From Hypericibacter sp963696655 (GTDB lineage Bacteria > Pseudomonadota > Alphaproteobacteria > Dongiales > Dongiaceae): a stretch of DNA of 64,000 nt. The position numbers were made by a program, and so were the translations under genes. A model generated the notes under the pieces. That model saw nothing but the letters and a program-made list of their open reading frames with translations. It did no database searches and was not told the DNA's origin. The stretch lies in NCBI GenBank assembly GCA_963696655.1, contig CAVOLB010000051.1, positions 14,031 through 78,030 of the forward strand. The letters run 5' to 3'. Below are positions 25,023 through 33,574 of this stretch, piece by piece. Every line of letters begins with the position of its first letter. Within the stretch, counting starts at the first letter, position 1.

Positions 25023-25058
25023 ATTTCGAGAAATATCGATTTAGTGGTTGGCGGTCAA
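25021..25058 (-). promoter_or_regulatory. arsR operator/promoter overlapping the start codon
   Basis: ATATTTCGAGAAATAT (25021-25036) has 7-bp arms and a 2-base centre and includes the arsR start codon. On the minus strand TTGACC (25058-25053) and TATTTC (25035-25030) have a 17-base spacer. Transcription would then begin at or next to the ATG. Confidence 0.55.
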
Positions 25059-25076
25059 CAGGGACTGCGTTAAAGT
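25048..25076 (+). promoter_or_regulatory. candidate promoter of aioXSR
   Basis: TTGGCG (25048-25053), a 17-base spacer and TAAAGT (25071-25076), about 95 bases before aioX. It overlaps the divergent arsR -35 box, so ArsR or RNA polymerase binding on one side could affect the other. Confidence 0.4.
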
Positions 25077-25081
25077 TCTAT

Positions 25082-25182
25082 GACAGCCCGAACCGGGAGA
25101 TGCCCAGAGGTCGGGATGTTCGAAGATTGATGGTTCACTGCCTTGCGACAGCCCGGACCGGGAGATGCCCAATGGTCGGGAT
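25082..25182 (+). repeat. tandem-like direct repeat spanning the aioX leader and start
   Basis: Copy 1 at 25082-25117 and copy 2 at 25147-25182 match at 33 of 36 positions (GACAGCCCG, ACCGGGAGATGCCCA, GGTCGGGAT blocks). Copy 2 contains the aioX ribosome binding site and start codon; copy 1 contains the same GGAG but a different frame. The offset of 65 bases is not a multiple of three. It is unclear whether this is a regulatory duplication or a recent slippage event. Confidence 0.85.
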
Positions 25183-26032
25183 ACCAAGACGCAGATTTTT
25201 GAGCGGCACCGCCGCGGCTCTGGTTGCATCGACGCCCATTGCGCGGGCCGCGAGCTCGCTCAGCTTCGGCCTGACACCGGTCTTCCTCGAGTCCGATATC
25301 GCGCTTCTCGACAATCTTCAGTCCTATCTCAGCAGGACTCTCGATCGACCGGTGTCGCTGGTAAAGCGGCGAACCTATCAGGAGATGACCGCGCTCCTGC
25401 TCTCCGGCGAGTTAGATGCCGCTTGGATCTGCGGATTTCCATTCGTTCAGCATCCCGACAAGCTGGCGCTGGTCGCGGTTCCGCTCTATCGGCACCAACC
25501 CCTCTATCAGTCATACATGATCGTGCCGGTCGATCGCGCCGTCTCCACCTGGCAGGAGCTGCGCGGCGATATCCACGCGTTCTCGGATCCTGACAGCAAC
25601 TCCGGTTATCTGGTCACCACCGCGCTGCTTGCTGAGAATCGCCTGACGCCGCAGAGCTTCTTTGGAACGACGTTCTTCACTTACGGCCACCGCAACGTCA
25701 TCCGCGCCGTTGCGGCGGGATTGGCGGGCAGCGGAAGCGTCGACGGTTATATCTGGGACGTCATGCGCGACCGCGAGCCTGAGCTGGTATCGAGGACGCG
25801 GATTCTGCGGCGTTCGGAACTGCTGGGATTTCCACCGATCGCCTGCCTGCGCAGCAATCATGAGTCGGCCGGGATCGCTCAACTGTCCGACGCCCTCGTC
25901 AGAACGCCGGAGGATGAACAAGGACGAAAGCTGCTCTCGATGCTGCAACTCGACGGCTTCTCGGTCGAACCGGACTCGCTGTTTGACGGTATCGCCGCCA
26001 AATTCGCTCTTGTGCAGAAGCAGGCGGTTTGA
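25172..26032 (+). CDS. aioX: periplasmic arsenite-sensing binding protein AioX
   Basis: 286 residues. A Tat-like or Sec signal (RRRFLSGTAAALVASTPIARA) precedes a PhnD/phosphonate-type substrate-binding fold (LSFGLTPVFLESD, KRRTYQEMTALLLSGELDAAWICG, FSDPDSNSGYLVTTALL, GSVDGYIWDVM). Cys87 in AWICGFPFV is the likely As(III) ligand; a single essential cysteine is described for Agrobacterium AioX. It would pass the arsenite signal to AioS. The ATG at 25172 has GGAG 7 bases upstream. The stop overlaps the aioS ATG by one base. Confidence 0.9.
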   Translation: MVGIPRRRFLSGTAAALVASTPIARAASSLSFGLTPVFLESDIALLDNLQSYLSRTLDRPVSLVKRRTYQEMTALLLSGELDAAWICGFPFVQHPDKLALVAVPLYRHQPLYQSYMIVPVDRAVSTWQELRGDIHAFSDPDSNSGYLVTTALLAENRLTPQSFFGTTFFTYGHRNVIRAVAAGLAGSGSVDGYIWDVMRDREPELVSRTRILRRSELLGFPPIACLRSNHESAGIAQLSDALVRTPEDEQGRKLLSMLQLDGFSVEPDSLFDGIAAKFALVQKQAV

Positions 26033-27492
26033 TGCGCAATCTTCGCAACCTTGCGGCCAATCTGCCTCTCGCGCTGAAGGTCCCCCTTCTCGTGGCCGCG
26101 CTGACAGTCCTGGTCGCCATTGTCATTTCTCAGGTTGTCCTTTCCAGATTGGCGAAGGAACAGGCCGCCTCGCTTCGCAGCGTGGCTTCGGTCTTTATCG
26201 ATGGACTGTCCACCGCCGTCACGCCTTGGCTGCTGCGCCAGGATGTCTGGGAGACATTCGACAGCCTCGATCGAGCGCGCCAACAATATGGCGGAATAGA
26301 CCTGCTCTTTGTCGTCGTGACCTTGCCGGACGGTTCCGTGCTCGCCGCCTCCGCGCCTGAGAGGTTCAAGACGGGTTCTCAATTGCCCGAGCCGCTGGCG
26401 ACCTTCGCGCTATCCGGCCGAGACTTGATCGTTGACGAGCAGCAGCACAGGGCGTGGCTGATCCGTCCTGTTGAGCAGGAGCAGTTCCACATCGGAACGA
26501 TCGTCGCCGAGATCGACATCAGCAAGCTGTTGGCGGTCCGCCGCGAAGTGCTGATCACCCTGATCGTCGTCAACGCAGGATTGACCTTGCTCCTCGGGAC
26601 CGCAGGCTATGTGATGGTCCGACGCATGATCCGCCCGCTGTCGCTGATCCAGGGAAGGCTCGCGACGGCATCCTCCGGTCGCCCGCAGCCGATCAATGAC
26701 GTCATGATCGAGCGCGCGGGCCCGGAGTATGCCGAGTTGTATCGTCGGTTCAACGCCATGATCCGAAGCCAGGCCGAGCGCGAGGCATTGGCGGCAGAGC
26801 TCGCCAACCAGGAGAAGCTCGCGATGCTCGGGCGACTTGCTTCCGGCATGGCCCATGAGGTGAACAACCCTCTGGGCGGATTGATGAACGCGGTGGATAC
26901 GTTGGATGTGCACGGCGAGGACGCGAACGTCCGCCGTCGCACGATCGACCTGCTGCGTCGCGGCCTCGCGGGCATCCAGCAGGTGGTTCGCGCTGCGCTC
27001 ATCACATACAAGAGCGATGACCGCACAAGGCTGCTGACCCACGCCGACCTCGAGGATTTGCCGTTTCTCATTCAACACGAGACCGGCGCCAAGCAGATCG
27101 ACCTGCGCTGGCGCAACGATCTGCCGGATGAGCTCCAAGTCGATGCCTCGTCAATTCGGCAGATTGCGCTCAACATGCTGCTCAATGCCTGTGCGGCGAC
27201 GCCCGAACGGAGCCAGGTGTCGTTTATCGCGACGGTCGTCGACCACTCCCTGAGATTGTCGGTCACCGACGAGGGGCCGGGTTTGCCGGCGACGGCCTTC
27301 GCTGCCGCTCGGGCAGGCGCGGCGGGCGAAGCCGCGCCAGGCGGTCAAGGTCTGGGTCTCTGGACGGCCTCTCGGCTGGCTGCCAGGCTCGGGGGGCGGT
27401 TGGACATGCGGTCGGCGTCGAGTGGCGGCGCCGAGATTGAACTCACGGCGCCTTTGCCCCGGGAACAGGAGGATCTCCGTGAGGTCGCATGA
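26032..27492 (+). CDS. aioS: arsenite sensor histidine kinase AioS
   Basis: 486 residues. There are two transmembrane helices (about 14-34 and 172-193) flanking a periplasmic sensor of about 135 residues that should contact AioX. A HAMP-like linker follows, then the dimerisation/phosphoacceptor segment LASGMAHEVNNPLGG with the phosphorylated histidine. The ATPase has NMLLNACAAT (N box), DEGPGLP (G1) and GGQGLGLW (G2). It starts at 26032 inside the aioX stop. It overlaps aioR by 14 bases. Confidence 0.92.
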   Translation: MRNLRNLAANLPLALKVPLLVAALTVLVAIVISQVVLSRLAKEQAASLRSVASVFIDGLSTAVTPWLLRQDVWETFDSLDRARQQYGGIDLLFVVVTLPDGSVLAASAPERFKTGSQLPEPLATFALSGRDLIVDEQQHRAWLIRPVEQEQFHIGTIVAEIDISKLLAVRREVLITLIVVNAGLTLLLGTAGYVMVRRMIRPLSLIQGRLATASSGRPQPINDVMIERAGPEYAELYRRFNAMIRSQAEREALAAELANQEKLAMLGRLASGMAHEVNNPLGGLMNAVDTLDVHGEDANVRRRTIDLLRRGLAGIQQVVRAALITYKSDDRTRLLTHADLEDLPFLIQHETGAKQIDLRWRNDLPDELQVDASSIRQIALNMLLNACAATPERSQVSFIATVVDHSLRLSVTDEGPGLPATAFAAARAGAAGEAAPGGQGLGLWTASRLAARLGGRLDMRSASSGGAEIELTAPLPREQEDLREVA

Positions 27493-28792
27493 TCGAGCGA
27501 GGATCGGATTGATCGAGGACGACCCCATCATGGGGGAGTCGATCGTTCAGCGGCTGGATCTGGAAGGCTATCGGGTGGCCTGGTGGCAATCGGGCCAGGA
27601 TGCCTTGCGCGCGGTCCGGGAGGAGGCGCCCGATCTTCTGGTCTGCGATGTCCGGCTCCCGGACATGAACGGAGAGTCGCTGTTCAACAAGATCATCCCC
27701 GATGCGCCGGGGTTGCCCTTCCTCTTCATTACGGGCTTTGCCCAGGTCGAGCAGGCCGTGCGGCTGATGCGCGCCGGGGCGGCGGACTATGTGGCCAAGC
27801 CGTTCGCGATGGCCGATTTTCTGGCCAAGGTCGAAGCGCTGGTGCGCCGACCGGCGGATCGGCCCCATCCGCTGGGCGCGTCGCCGGCAATGGTCCGGAT
27901 CGAGGAGTTGCTGCGCCGCGTGGGCGACATCGATTCGACCGTTCTCTTTACCGGAGAAAGCGGCGTCGGGAAGGAGGTGGCCGCGCGCTTCCTGCATGCG
28001 CAGTCGGATCGATCCCGCGATCCGTTCGTGGCGGTCAACTGCGCCGCGATCCCGCGGGAGCTCTTGGAGAGCGAACTGTTCGGGCATGAGCGCGGGGCCT
28101 TTACCGGCGCCGCGACCCGCCATCTGGGGTATGTCGAACGCGCCGCCGGCGGGATTCTCTTTCTTGACGAGATCGGCGAACTGCCGCTTCCTCTCCAATC
28201 CAAGCTCCTGCGGCTTCTCGAGGCGCGCCGCTTCCAAAGGGTCGGTGGAGAGGCGGAATTGATCTGCAACGCCCGGATCGTTTGCGCCACCAACGCCGAT
28301 CTGCATGCGGCCGCCCTCGCCGGCGGGTTCCGGCAGGATCTGCTGTTTCGGATTTGCGTGATCGAGGCAAACATCCCTCCATTGCGCGAGCGGCGCGAGG
28401 ACATCGGTCCCCTGCTCGATCTGTTCCGGGTCCAGTTCGCGGCAGCCTTCGACCGCCGTGTTGCCGGCTATCAACCTCGATCGATCGAGGCCGCGATGCT
28501 GCATGACTGGCCCGGTAACGTGCGGGAACTGCGCAATCGCGTGGAGCGTGCGATTGCCCTGGCGCAGGCACCCTGGATCGCGCCGGAGTCGCTGTTCCCC
28601 GAACGCGCCGCGGCGGGCGCTGCGGCCGAGGAATTTTCGCCTCTGGCGGAAGTCCGCGACCGGATCGAGAGCCAGCATATCCGCAATGCGTTGGAGCGCG
28701 CGCAGGGCCGGGTCGAAGAGGCCGCCAGGCTGCTCGGGATATCGCGGTCGACCCTTTTCGAGAAGATGCGCCGGCTGAAGCTCGGCCACTGA
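27479..28792 (+). CDS. aioR: sigma54-dependent response regulator AioR
   Basis: 437 residues. The receiver domain (about 1-120) has the phosphoacceptor in CDVRLPDMNG and the lysine in VAKPF. The central AAA+ domain has Walker A GESGVGKE, the sigma54-contact loop GAFTGA, and Walker B GGILFLDEIGE. A C-terminal Fis-type helix-turn-helix (RVEEAARLLGISRSTLFEKMRRL) completes the NtrC architecture. GTG at 27479 is chosen because AGGAGG lies 6 bases upstream. It should activate aioBA, whose upstream region has a -24/-12 promoter. Confidence 0.93.
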   Translation: MRSHDRARIGLIEDDPIMGESIVQRLDLEGYRVAWWQSGQDALRAVREEAPDLLVCDVRLPDMNGESLFNKIIPDAPGLPFLFITGFAQVEQAVRLMRAGAADYVAKPFAMADFLAKVEALVRRPADRPHPLGASPAMVRIEELLRRVGDIDSTVLFTGESGVGKEVAARFLHAQSDRSRDPFVAVNCAAIPRELLESELFGHERGAFTGAATRHLGYVERAAGGILFLDEIGELPLPLQSKLLRLLEARRFQRVGGEAELICNARIVCATNADLHAAALAGGFRQDLLFRICVIEANIPPLRERREDIGPLLDLFRVQFAAAFDRRVAGYQPRSIEAAMLHDWPGNVRELRNRVERAIALAQAPWIAPESLFPERAAAGAAAEEFSPLAEVRDRIESQHIRNALERAQGRVEEAARLLGISRSTLFEKMRRLKLGH

Positions 28793-28807
28793 GACATCGG
28801 CGGAAGG

Positions 28808-28855
28808 AGTCCGGAAGATCGGACTCATACCGCCTCGATTGTCCGGACTTCCGGA
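28808..28855. promoter_or_regulatory. candidate AioR upstream activating sequence
   Basis: Three copies of the palindrome TCCGGA occur at 28810-28815, 28842-28847 and 28850-28855. The first lies in a perfect inverted repeat AGTCCG-N6-CGGACT (28808-28825). They are about 60-110 bases upstream of the -24 box, the usual place for NtrC-type enhancer sites. Confidence 0.5.
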
Positions 28856-28916
28856 TCATGCTGCCCCGCAGCAGCGATTAATGGCGCAAAACCGGTGCAG
28901 GCGCTGCATCGCAACC

Positions 28917-28932
28917 TGGCATGGCGCCTGCG
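28917..28932 (+). promoter_or_regulatory. sigma54 (-24/-12) promoter of aioBA
   Basis: TGGCATG (28917-28923), four bases, then CTGCG (28928-28932): a close match to the TGGCAYR-N4-TTGCW consensus with the invariant GG and GC ten bases apart. It lies 42 bases before aioB and directly follows a sigma54 activator gene. Confidence 0.75.
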
Positions 28933-28974
28933 TCTCTCAGGCAGAAGACGTTGATCACCTGGGAGAGGGGAACC

Positions 28975-29505
28975 ATGTCCAAGAGTTGCGATAAGCTGGT
29001 CGACTCCGGTCGCCGGCAATTTCTGCGCGGCACCGGCATCGCAGCGGCGGGTGGCGTTGCGACGGTCGTCACGCCGTCGGCGGGCAAGGCGGCGGTGCCG
29101 CTGGCGAGAGTCACATACCCCAGCCAGAAGCTCGCCAACGTCAAAGACCTCAAGACCGACGAGCCGATGGATATCAGTTATCCCGACAAGGATTCCCCCG
29201 GGGTCCTGATCAAGCTCGGAAAGGCCGTCGAGGGGGGCGTGGGGTCCGACGGCGACATCGTCGCGTTCTCGACCTTGTGCCCGCATAAGGGCTTTCCCTT
29301 GAGTTATGTGGCTGCCGACAAGAGCCTCAACTGCCCGGGCCACTATTCCCGCTTCGACTGCGAGAAGGGCGGCATGGAGATCTGGGGCCAGGCGACCCAG
29401 AACCTTCCGCAATTTTCGCTTCGCGTCGACAGCAAGGGCGACATCTATGCCGAGGCCGTCGACGAACTGATCTATGGCCGTCTCAGCAACGTCCTGTCGG
29501 CCTGA
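28975..29505 (+). CDS. aioB: arsenite oxidase small subunit (Rieske)
   Basis: 176 residues. Tat signal GRRQFLRGTGIAAAGG; in this family the Tat signal of AioB carries both subunits across the membrane. The Rieske [2Fe-2S] ligands are C-P-H, then 15 residues, then C-P-G-H (LCPHKGFPLSYV...LNCPGHYSRFD). It transfers electrons from AioA to a cytochrome. The ATG at 28975 has a GAGAGGGG stretch just upstream. aioA follows after 11 bases. Confidence 0.95.
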   Translation: MSKSCDKLVDSGRRQFLRGTGIAAAGGVATVVTPSAGKAAVPLARVTYPSQKLANVKDLKTDEPMDISYPDKDSPGVLIKLGKAVEGGVGSDGDIVAFSTLCPHKGFPLSYVAADKSLNCPGHYSRFDCEKGGMEIWGQATQNLPQFSLRVDSKGDIYAEAVDELIYGRLSNVLSA

Positions 29506-29516
29506 GGGAGCGAACC

Positions 29517-31979
29517 ATGACCTACAAGCGCAATATTGACCGTTTGCCGATTCCGCCCAAGGACGCGAAGGTCCACAACGTCACCTGCCATTTCTGCATC
29601 GTCGGCTGCGGCTATCACGCCTACAGCTGGGACGTGAACAAGCAGGGCGGCACCGCGGCGGGCCAGAACGCCTTCGGCGTCGACCTCTCGAAGCAGCAGG
29701 ACGCCGAGACGGTGAACTGGTTCGCGCCTTCGATGCACAACATCGTGAAGCAGAACGGCCGCGACGTTCACATCGTCATCAAGCCGGACCATGACTGCGT
29801 CGTGAACTCGGGGCTGGGCTCGGTCCGGGGCGCCCGCATGGCCGAGGAATCCTTCTCCGAGGTGACCGGAACACAGGCGCAGCGACTGACCGATCCCCTG
29901 GTCTGGCGCTATGGCGGCCTCTATCCGACCTCCTGGCAGGATGCGCTCGATTTGGTCGCGGCCGTCACGCAGCGGGTGGTCGCCGAGCAGGGCGAGGACG
30001 GGTTGATCGTCTCGGCCTTCGATCATGGCGGGGCCGGCGGTGGCTATGAGAATACCTGGGGCACCGGCAAGCTCTATTTCGAGAGCATGAAGGTCAAGAA
30101 CATCCGGATTCACAACCGGCCGGCCTATAACTCCGAGGTTCATGCGACGCGCGACATGGGCGTGGGCGAGCTCAACAACTGCTACGAGGACGCCGAGCTG
30201 GCGGACACCATCTTTGCCGTCGGCACCAACGCGCTGGAGACCCAGACCAATTATTTCCTCAATCACTGGATCCCCAACCTTCGCGGCACCTCGCTCGACA
30301 AGAAGAAAAAACAGCTTGCGGGGGAGGCTCACGCGGCCGGCCGTATCGTCATCGTCGACCCGCGGCGTACCGTCACCGTCAATGCCTGCGAGATGGAGGC
30401 GGGCAAGGACAATGTCCTGCACCTCGCGATCAATTCCGGCACCGACCTGGCGCTGTTCAATGCGCTGACGACCTATGTCGCGGAGAAGGGCTGGGTCGAT
30501 AAGGGTTTCATCGCCGCTTCGACCAGCGGCTATGACGATATGCTGGCCGCCAACAAGACCAGTCTGGAGGACGCCGCCAAGATCACGGGCCTCACCGTGG
30601 AGCAGATCCAGACCGCCGCGTCCTGGATCGCCGAACCCAAGGACGGCAAGCGTCGCCGCACGATGTTCTGCTACGAGAAGGGTCTGATCTGGGGCAACGA
30701 CAATTATCGGACCAACGGCGCCCTGGTGAACCTGGCCCTCTCGACCGGCAATATCGGCCGGCCCGGCGGCGGCTGCGTTCGCATGGGCGGGCATCAGGAG
30801 GGCTACGTTCGTCCTTCCGATGCCCATGTGGGACGGCCCGCGGCCTATGTCGATCAGCTTCTGATCCAGGGCAAGGGCGGCGTTCATCACATCTGGGCCT
30901 GCGACAACTACAAGACCACGCTGAACGCGCTCGAGTTCAAGCGTGTCTACAAGAAGCGTACCGACATGGTGAAGGACGCCATGTCGAGCGTGCCCTATGG
31001 CGATCGCGCGGCCCAGGTGGAGGCCATCATGGCGGCCATCCGCCAGGGCGGCCTCTTCGTCGTCGATATGGATATCGTGCCGACCAAGATCGGCCAGGCC
31101 GCCCATGTGATGCTGCCGGCGGCGACCTCGGGCGAGATGAATCTCACCTCGATGAACGGCGAACGGCGGATGCGCCTGACCGAGCGCTATATGGACCCTC
31201 CGGGCCAGGCCAAGCCCGACTGCCTGATCGCGGCGGGGATCGCACAGGCGCTGGAGAAGGCATGGCGCGCCGCGGGCAAGGACGACATCGCCGACAAATT
31301 CAAGGGCTATGACTGGAAGACCGAGGAAGACGCCTTCATGGATGGTTATCACCAGCATGCCGGCGGCGGCGAGAACGTCACCTATGACCGGCTGCGGGCG
31401 ATGGGAACCAACGGGTTCCAGGAACCCTCCGTCGGTTTCAAGGACGGCAAGATCGTCGGCACCCAGCGGCTCTACGCCGACGGAAAATTCGGCGGGAAGG
31501 ATGGGAAGGCCATCTTCATGGCGACGGCCTGGCGGGGATTCCAGGCCGAAGGCAAGCAGGCGGAGAAGGACAAGTTCGCCTTCCTGATCAATAACGGCCG
31601 CGCCAACCAGGTCTGGCAATCGGCCTATCTCGATCAGCAGAACGATTTCGTGATGGACCGCTGGCCGCTGCCCTTCATCGAAATGAACCCCAATGACATG
31701 GCCGAGCTCAAACTGAACCAGGGGGATCTGGTCGAGGTCTTCAACGACAACGGCTCGACCCAGGCCATGGTCTATCCGACGCCGACGGCGAAGCCGAAGG
31801 AGACCTTCATGCTCTTCGCTTTCCCGACCGGTCCGGTGGGAAACGTCGTCTCGAAGGGGGTGAATGAGTTCATCATCCCGAACTACAAGCAGACCTGGGG
31901 GAACATCCGGAAGATCGCCGATGCGCCCGAGGTCACCAAATCATTGACCTTCAAGTCGCAGGAATATCGCGTCGGTTGA
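29517..31979 (+). CDS. aioA: arsenite oxidase large subunit, Mo-bis-MGD
   Basis: 820 residues, the normal AioA length, catalysing oxidation of As(III) to As(V) in the periplasm. The N-terminal CHFCIVGCGYHAYSW holds the C-x2-C-x3-C ligands of the [3Fe-4S] cluster, diagnostic for AioA rather than ArrA or ArxA. Further DMSO-reductase-family motifs are visible (NRPAYNSEVHATRDMGVGELNN, STGNIGRPGGGCVRMGGHQEGY, LFAFPTGPVGNVVSKGVNEF). It has no signal peptide and depends on AioB. Controlled by the AioXSR system and the upstream sigma54 promoter. Confidence 0.97.
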   Translation: MTYKRNIDRLPIPPKDAKVHNVTCHFCIVGCGYHAYSWDVNKQGGTAAGQNAFGVDLSKQQDAETVNWFAPSMHNIVKQNGRDVHIVIKPDHDCVVNSGLGSVRGARMAEESFSEVTGTQAQRLTDPLVWRYGGLYPTSWQDALDLVAAVTQRVVAEQGEDGLIVSAFDHGGAGGGYENTWGTGKLYFESMKVKNIRIHNRPAYNSEVHATRDMGVGELNNCYEDAELADTIFAVGTNALETQTNYFLNHWIPNLRGTSLDKKKKQLAGEAHAAGRIVIVDPRRTVTVNACEMEAGKDNVLHLAINSGTDLALFNALTTYVAEKGWVDKGFIAASTSGYDDMLAANKTSLEDAAKITGLTVEQIQTAASWIAEPKDGKRRRTMFCYEKGLIWGNDNYRTNGALVNLALSTGNIGRPGGGCVRMGGHQEGYVRPSDAHVGRPAAYVDQLLIQGKGGVHHIWACDNYKTTLNALEFKRVYKKRTDMVKDAMSSVPYGDRAAQVEAIMAAIRQGGLFVVDMDIVPTKIGQAAHVMLPAATSGEMNLTSMNGERRMRLTERYMDPPGQAKPDCLIAAGIAQALEKAWRAAGKDDIADKFKGYDWKTEEDAFMDGYHQHAGGGENVTYDRLRAMGTNGFQEPSVGFKDGKIVGTQRLYADGKFGGKDGKAIFMATAWRGFQAEGKQAEKDKFAFLINNGRANQVWQSAYLDQQNDFVMDRWPLPFIEMNPNDMAELKLNQGDLVEVFNDNGSTQAMVYPTPTAKPKETFMLFAFPTGPVGNVVSKGVNEFIIPNYKQTWGNIRKIADAPEVTKSLTFKSQEYRVG

Positions 31980-32041
31980 CGGAATTCGATCTGACGGCGG
32001 GGCTGCAGCGGGCAGCCCCGCCATTCCTGCGCAAGGGCTCG

Positions 32042-32422
32042 ATGGCAAGAATTTCCAACCTGTTGGCAGCAGGAACGGTCCTCCTGGCGCTGTATCCAGC
32101 CTGTCCAGCCCGATCCGATGACGTCGCGAATGGCGAAGCCGTCTTTCGGCAATGCGGCGCCTGTCATTCCCTCGCGCCCGGACAGACCAAGGTTGGCCCG
32201 TCGCTCCATGGATTGTTCGGCCGCAAGGCGGGAACGCTCGAGGGTTTCAACTACTCCTCGGCAATGCGGAACAGTGGCCTCGTCTGGGGACCGGAGACGC
32301 TGGCGACGTATCTCCATTCGCCCAAGGACGTGGTTCCGGGCACCCGAATGGCGTTTGCGGGCGTCAAGGATGACGCCAAGCTGCGGGATCTGATCGCCTA
32401 TCTCAAGCAAGCGACGCAGTAG
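32042..32422 (+). CDS. class I cytochrome c in the aio operon
   Basis: 126 residues. A signal peptide (SNLLAAGTVLLALYPACPARS) is followed by a single heme-binding CGACH, GPSLHGLFGRKAG and the axial methionine in PGTRMAFAGV. This is a small class I c552-type fold. The frame could start at a TTG at 31976, but the ATG at 32042 gives a sensible signal peptide. It probably takes electrons from AioB and passes them to a terminal oxidase, as in other aioBA-cytC clusters. Confidence 0.92.
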   Translation: MARISNLLAAGTVLLALYPACPARSDDVANGEAVFRQCGACHSLAPGQTKVGPSLHGLFGRKAGTLEGFNYSSAMRNSGLVWGPETLATYLHSPKDVVPGTRMAFAGVKDDAKLRDLIAYLKQATQ

Positions 32423-32430
32423 AGGCGCCG

Positions 32431-33423
32431 ATGCGGGACCCGTTCGGCCGGCATATCTCCTATCTCAGAGTATCGGTGACCGACCGTTGCGATCTGCGCT
32501 GCGTCTATTGCATGGCCGAGGACATGAGGTTCCTGCCGCGATCGGAAGTCCTCTCGATCGAGGAACTGGATCGGCTCTGCAGCTGCTTCATCCGCCTTGG
32601 CGTGGAGAAACTGCGCCTGACGGGCGGCGAACCGCTGACCCGGCGCGGTTTCATGGACCTGGTCGGCTTGCTTTCGCGCCATCTGCGATCGGGTGCGCTG
32701 CGGGAACTGACCTTGACGACCAATGGAACCCGGCTCGCCAAATATGCCGAGGGGCTGGCGGCGGCCGGCATCCGCCGCGTCAATGTCTCGCTGGACACGT
32801 TGCGGCCGGACCGGTTCCAAGCTGTTACCCGATGGGGGCGCCTGCCTGTCGTGATGGAGGGCCTGGCTGCCGCCAAGGCAGCCGGATTGCAGGTCAAGAT
32901 CAACACGGTCGCCCTCAAGGGATTGAATCACGACGAACTCGGCGATCTCGTCGCCTGGTGCGGCGCCGAAGGTTTCGATATAGCCTTCATCGAGGTCATG
33001 CCCATGGGCGATATCGGCGGCGAGCAGAGGCTGGACCAGTTCTATCCGCTGTCGATGGTGAGGGCCGATCTCGGCCAGCGCTGGACCCTGCGCGATTCCG
33101 ACCATCGGACCGGAGGGCCGGCGCGCTATGTGGATTGCCTCGAGACCGGCCGGCGGATCGGCTTCATCACGCCCCTGACCCATAATTTCTGCGAAAGCTG
33201 CAACCGCGTTCGCGTGACCTGCACCGGCCAGCTCTATATGTGCCTGGGTCAGGAGGACAGTGCCGACCTGAGAGCGGCCTTGCGGGCGAGCGAGGGAGAC
33301 GAACGGCTCGAGAGTGCGATCGCCGAGGCCATTTCCCGAAAGCCGCGCGGTCACGACTTTATCCTCGACCGCCGCAGTTCCAATGTCGCAGTTCCCCGGC
33401 ACATGTCTGTTACCGGCGGATAA
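32431..33423 (+). CDS. moaA: GTP 3',8-cyclase, molybdenum cofactor synthesis
   Basis: 330 residues. Radical SAM enzyme making the first pterin intermediate from GTP. The N-terminal cluster motif is C-D-L-R-C-V-Y-C, followed by LRLTGGEPLTRRGF. A second C-terminal cluster has FCESCNRVRVTCTGQLYMC, and the protein ends in GG, as active MoaA must. It lies 8 bases after the cytochrome gene, so it is probably an aio-operon copy supplying cofactor for AioA. FdnG and the CoxL-like protein would also use molybdopterin. Confidence 0.95.
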   Translation: MRDPFGRHISYLRVSVTDRCDLRCVYCMAEDMRFLPRSEVLSIEELDRLCSCFIRLGVEKLRLTGGEPLTRRGFMDLVGLLSRHLRSGALRELTLTTNGTRLAKYAEGLAAAGIRRVNVSLDTLRPDRFQAVTRWGRLPVVMEGLAAAKAAGLQVKINTVALKGLNHDELGDLVAWCGAEGFDIAFIEVMPMGDIGGEQRLDQFYPLSMVRADLGQRWTLRDSDHRTGGPARYVDCLETGRRIGFITPLTHNFCESCNRVRVTCTGQLYMCLGQEDSADLRAALRASEGDERLESAIAEAISRKPRGHDFILDRRSSNVAVPRHMSVTGG

Positions 33424-33574
33424 AGAAAACAAAGGCCGTCGCGTCCCGAATCGGGAACCCACCTGTTCCAGGACAGCGCGCTCGCGGTGGTGAGCGTCGG
33501 GCATGGCGGTTTGCCTTGATTCCACGCGCCGGCGACTTGCAGACTCCGGCGACGCGAGTTCCAGGGGCGAATCG

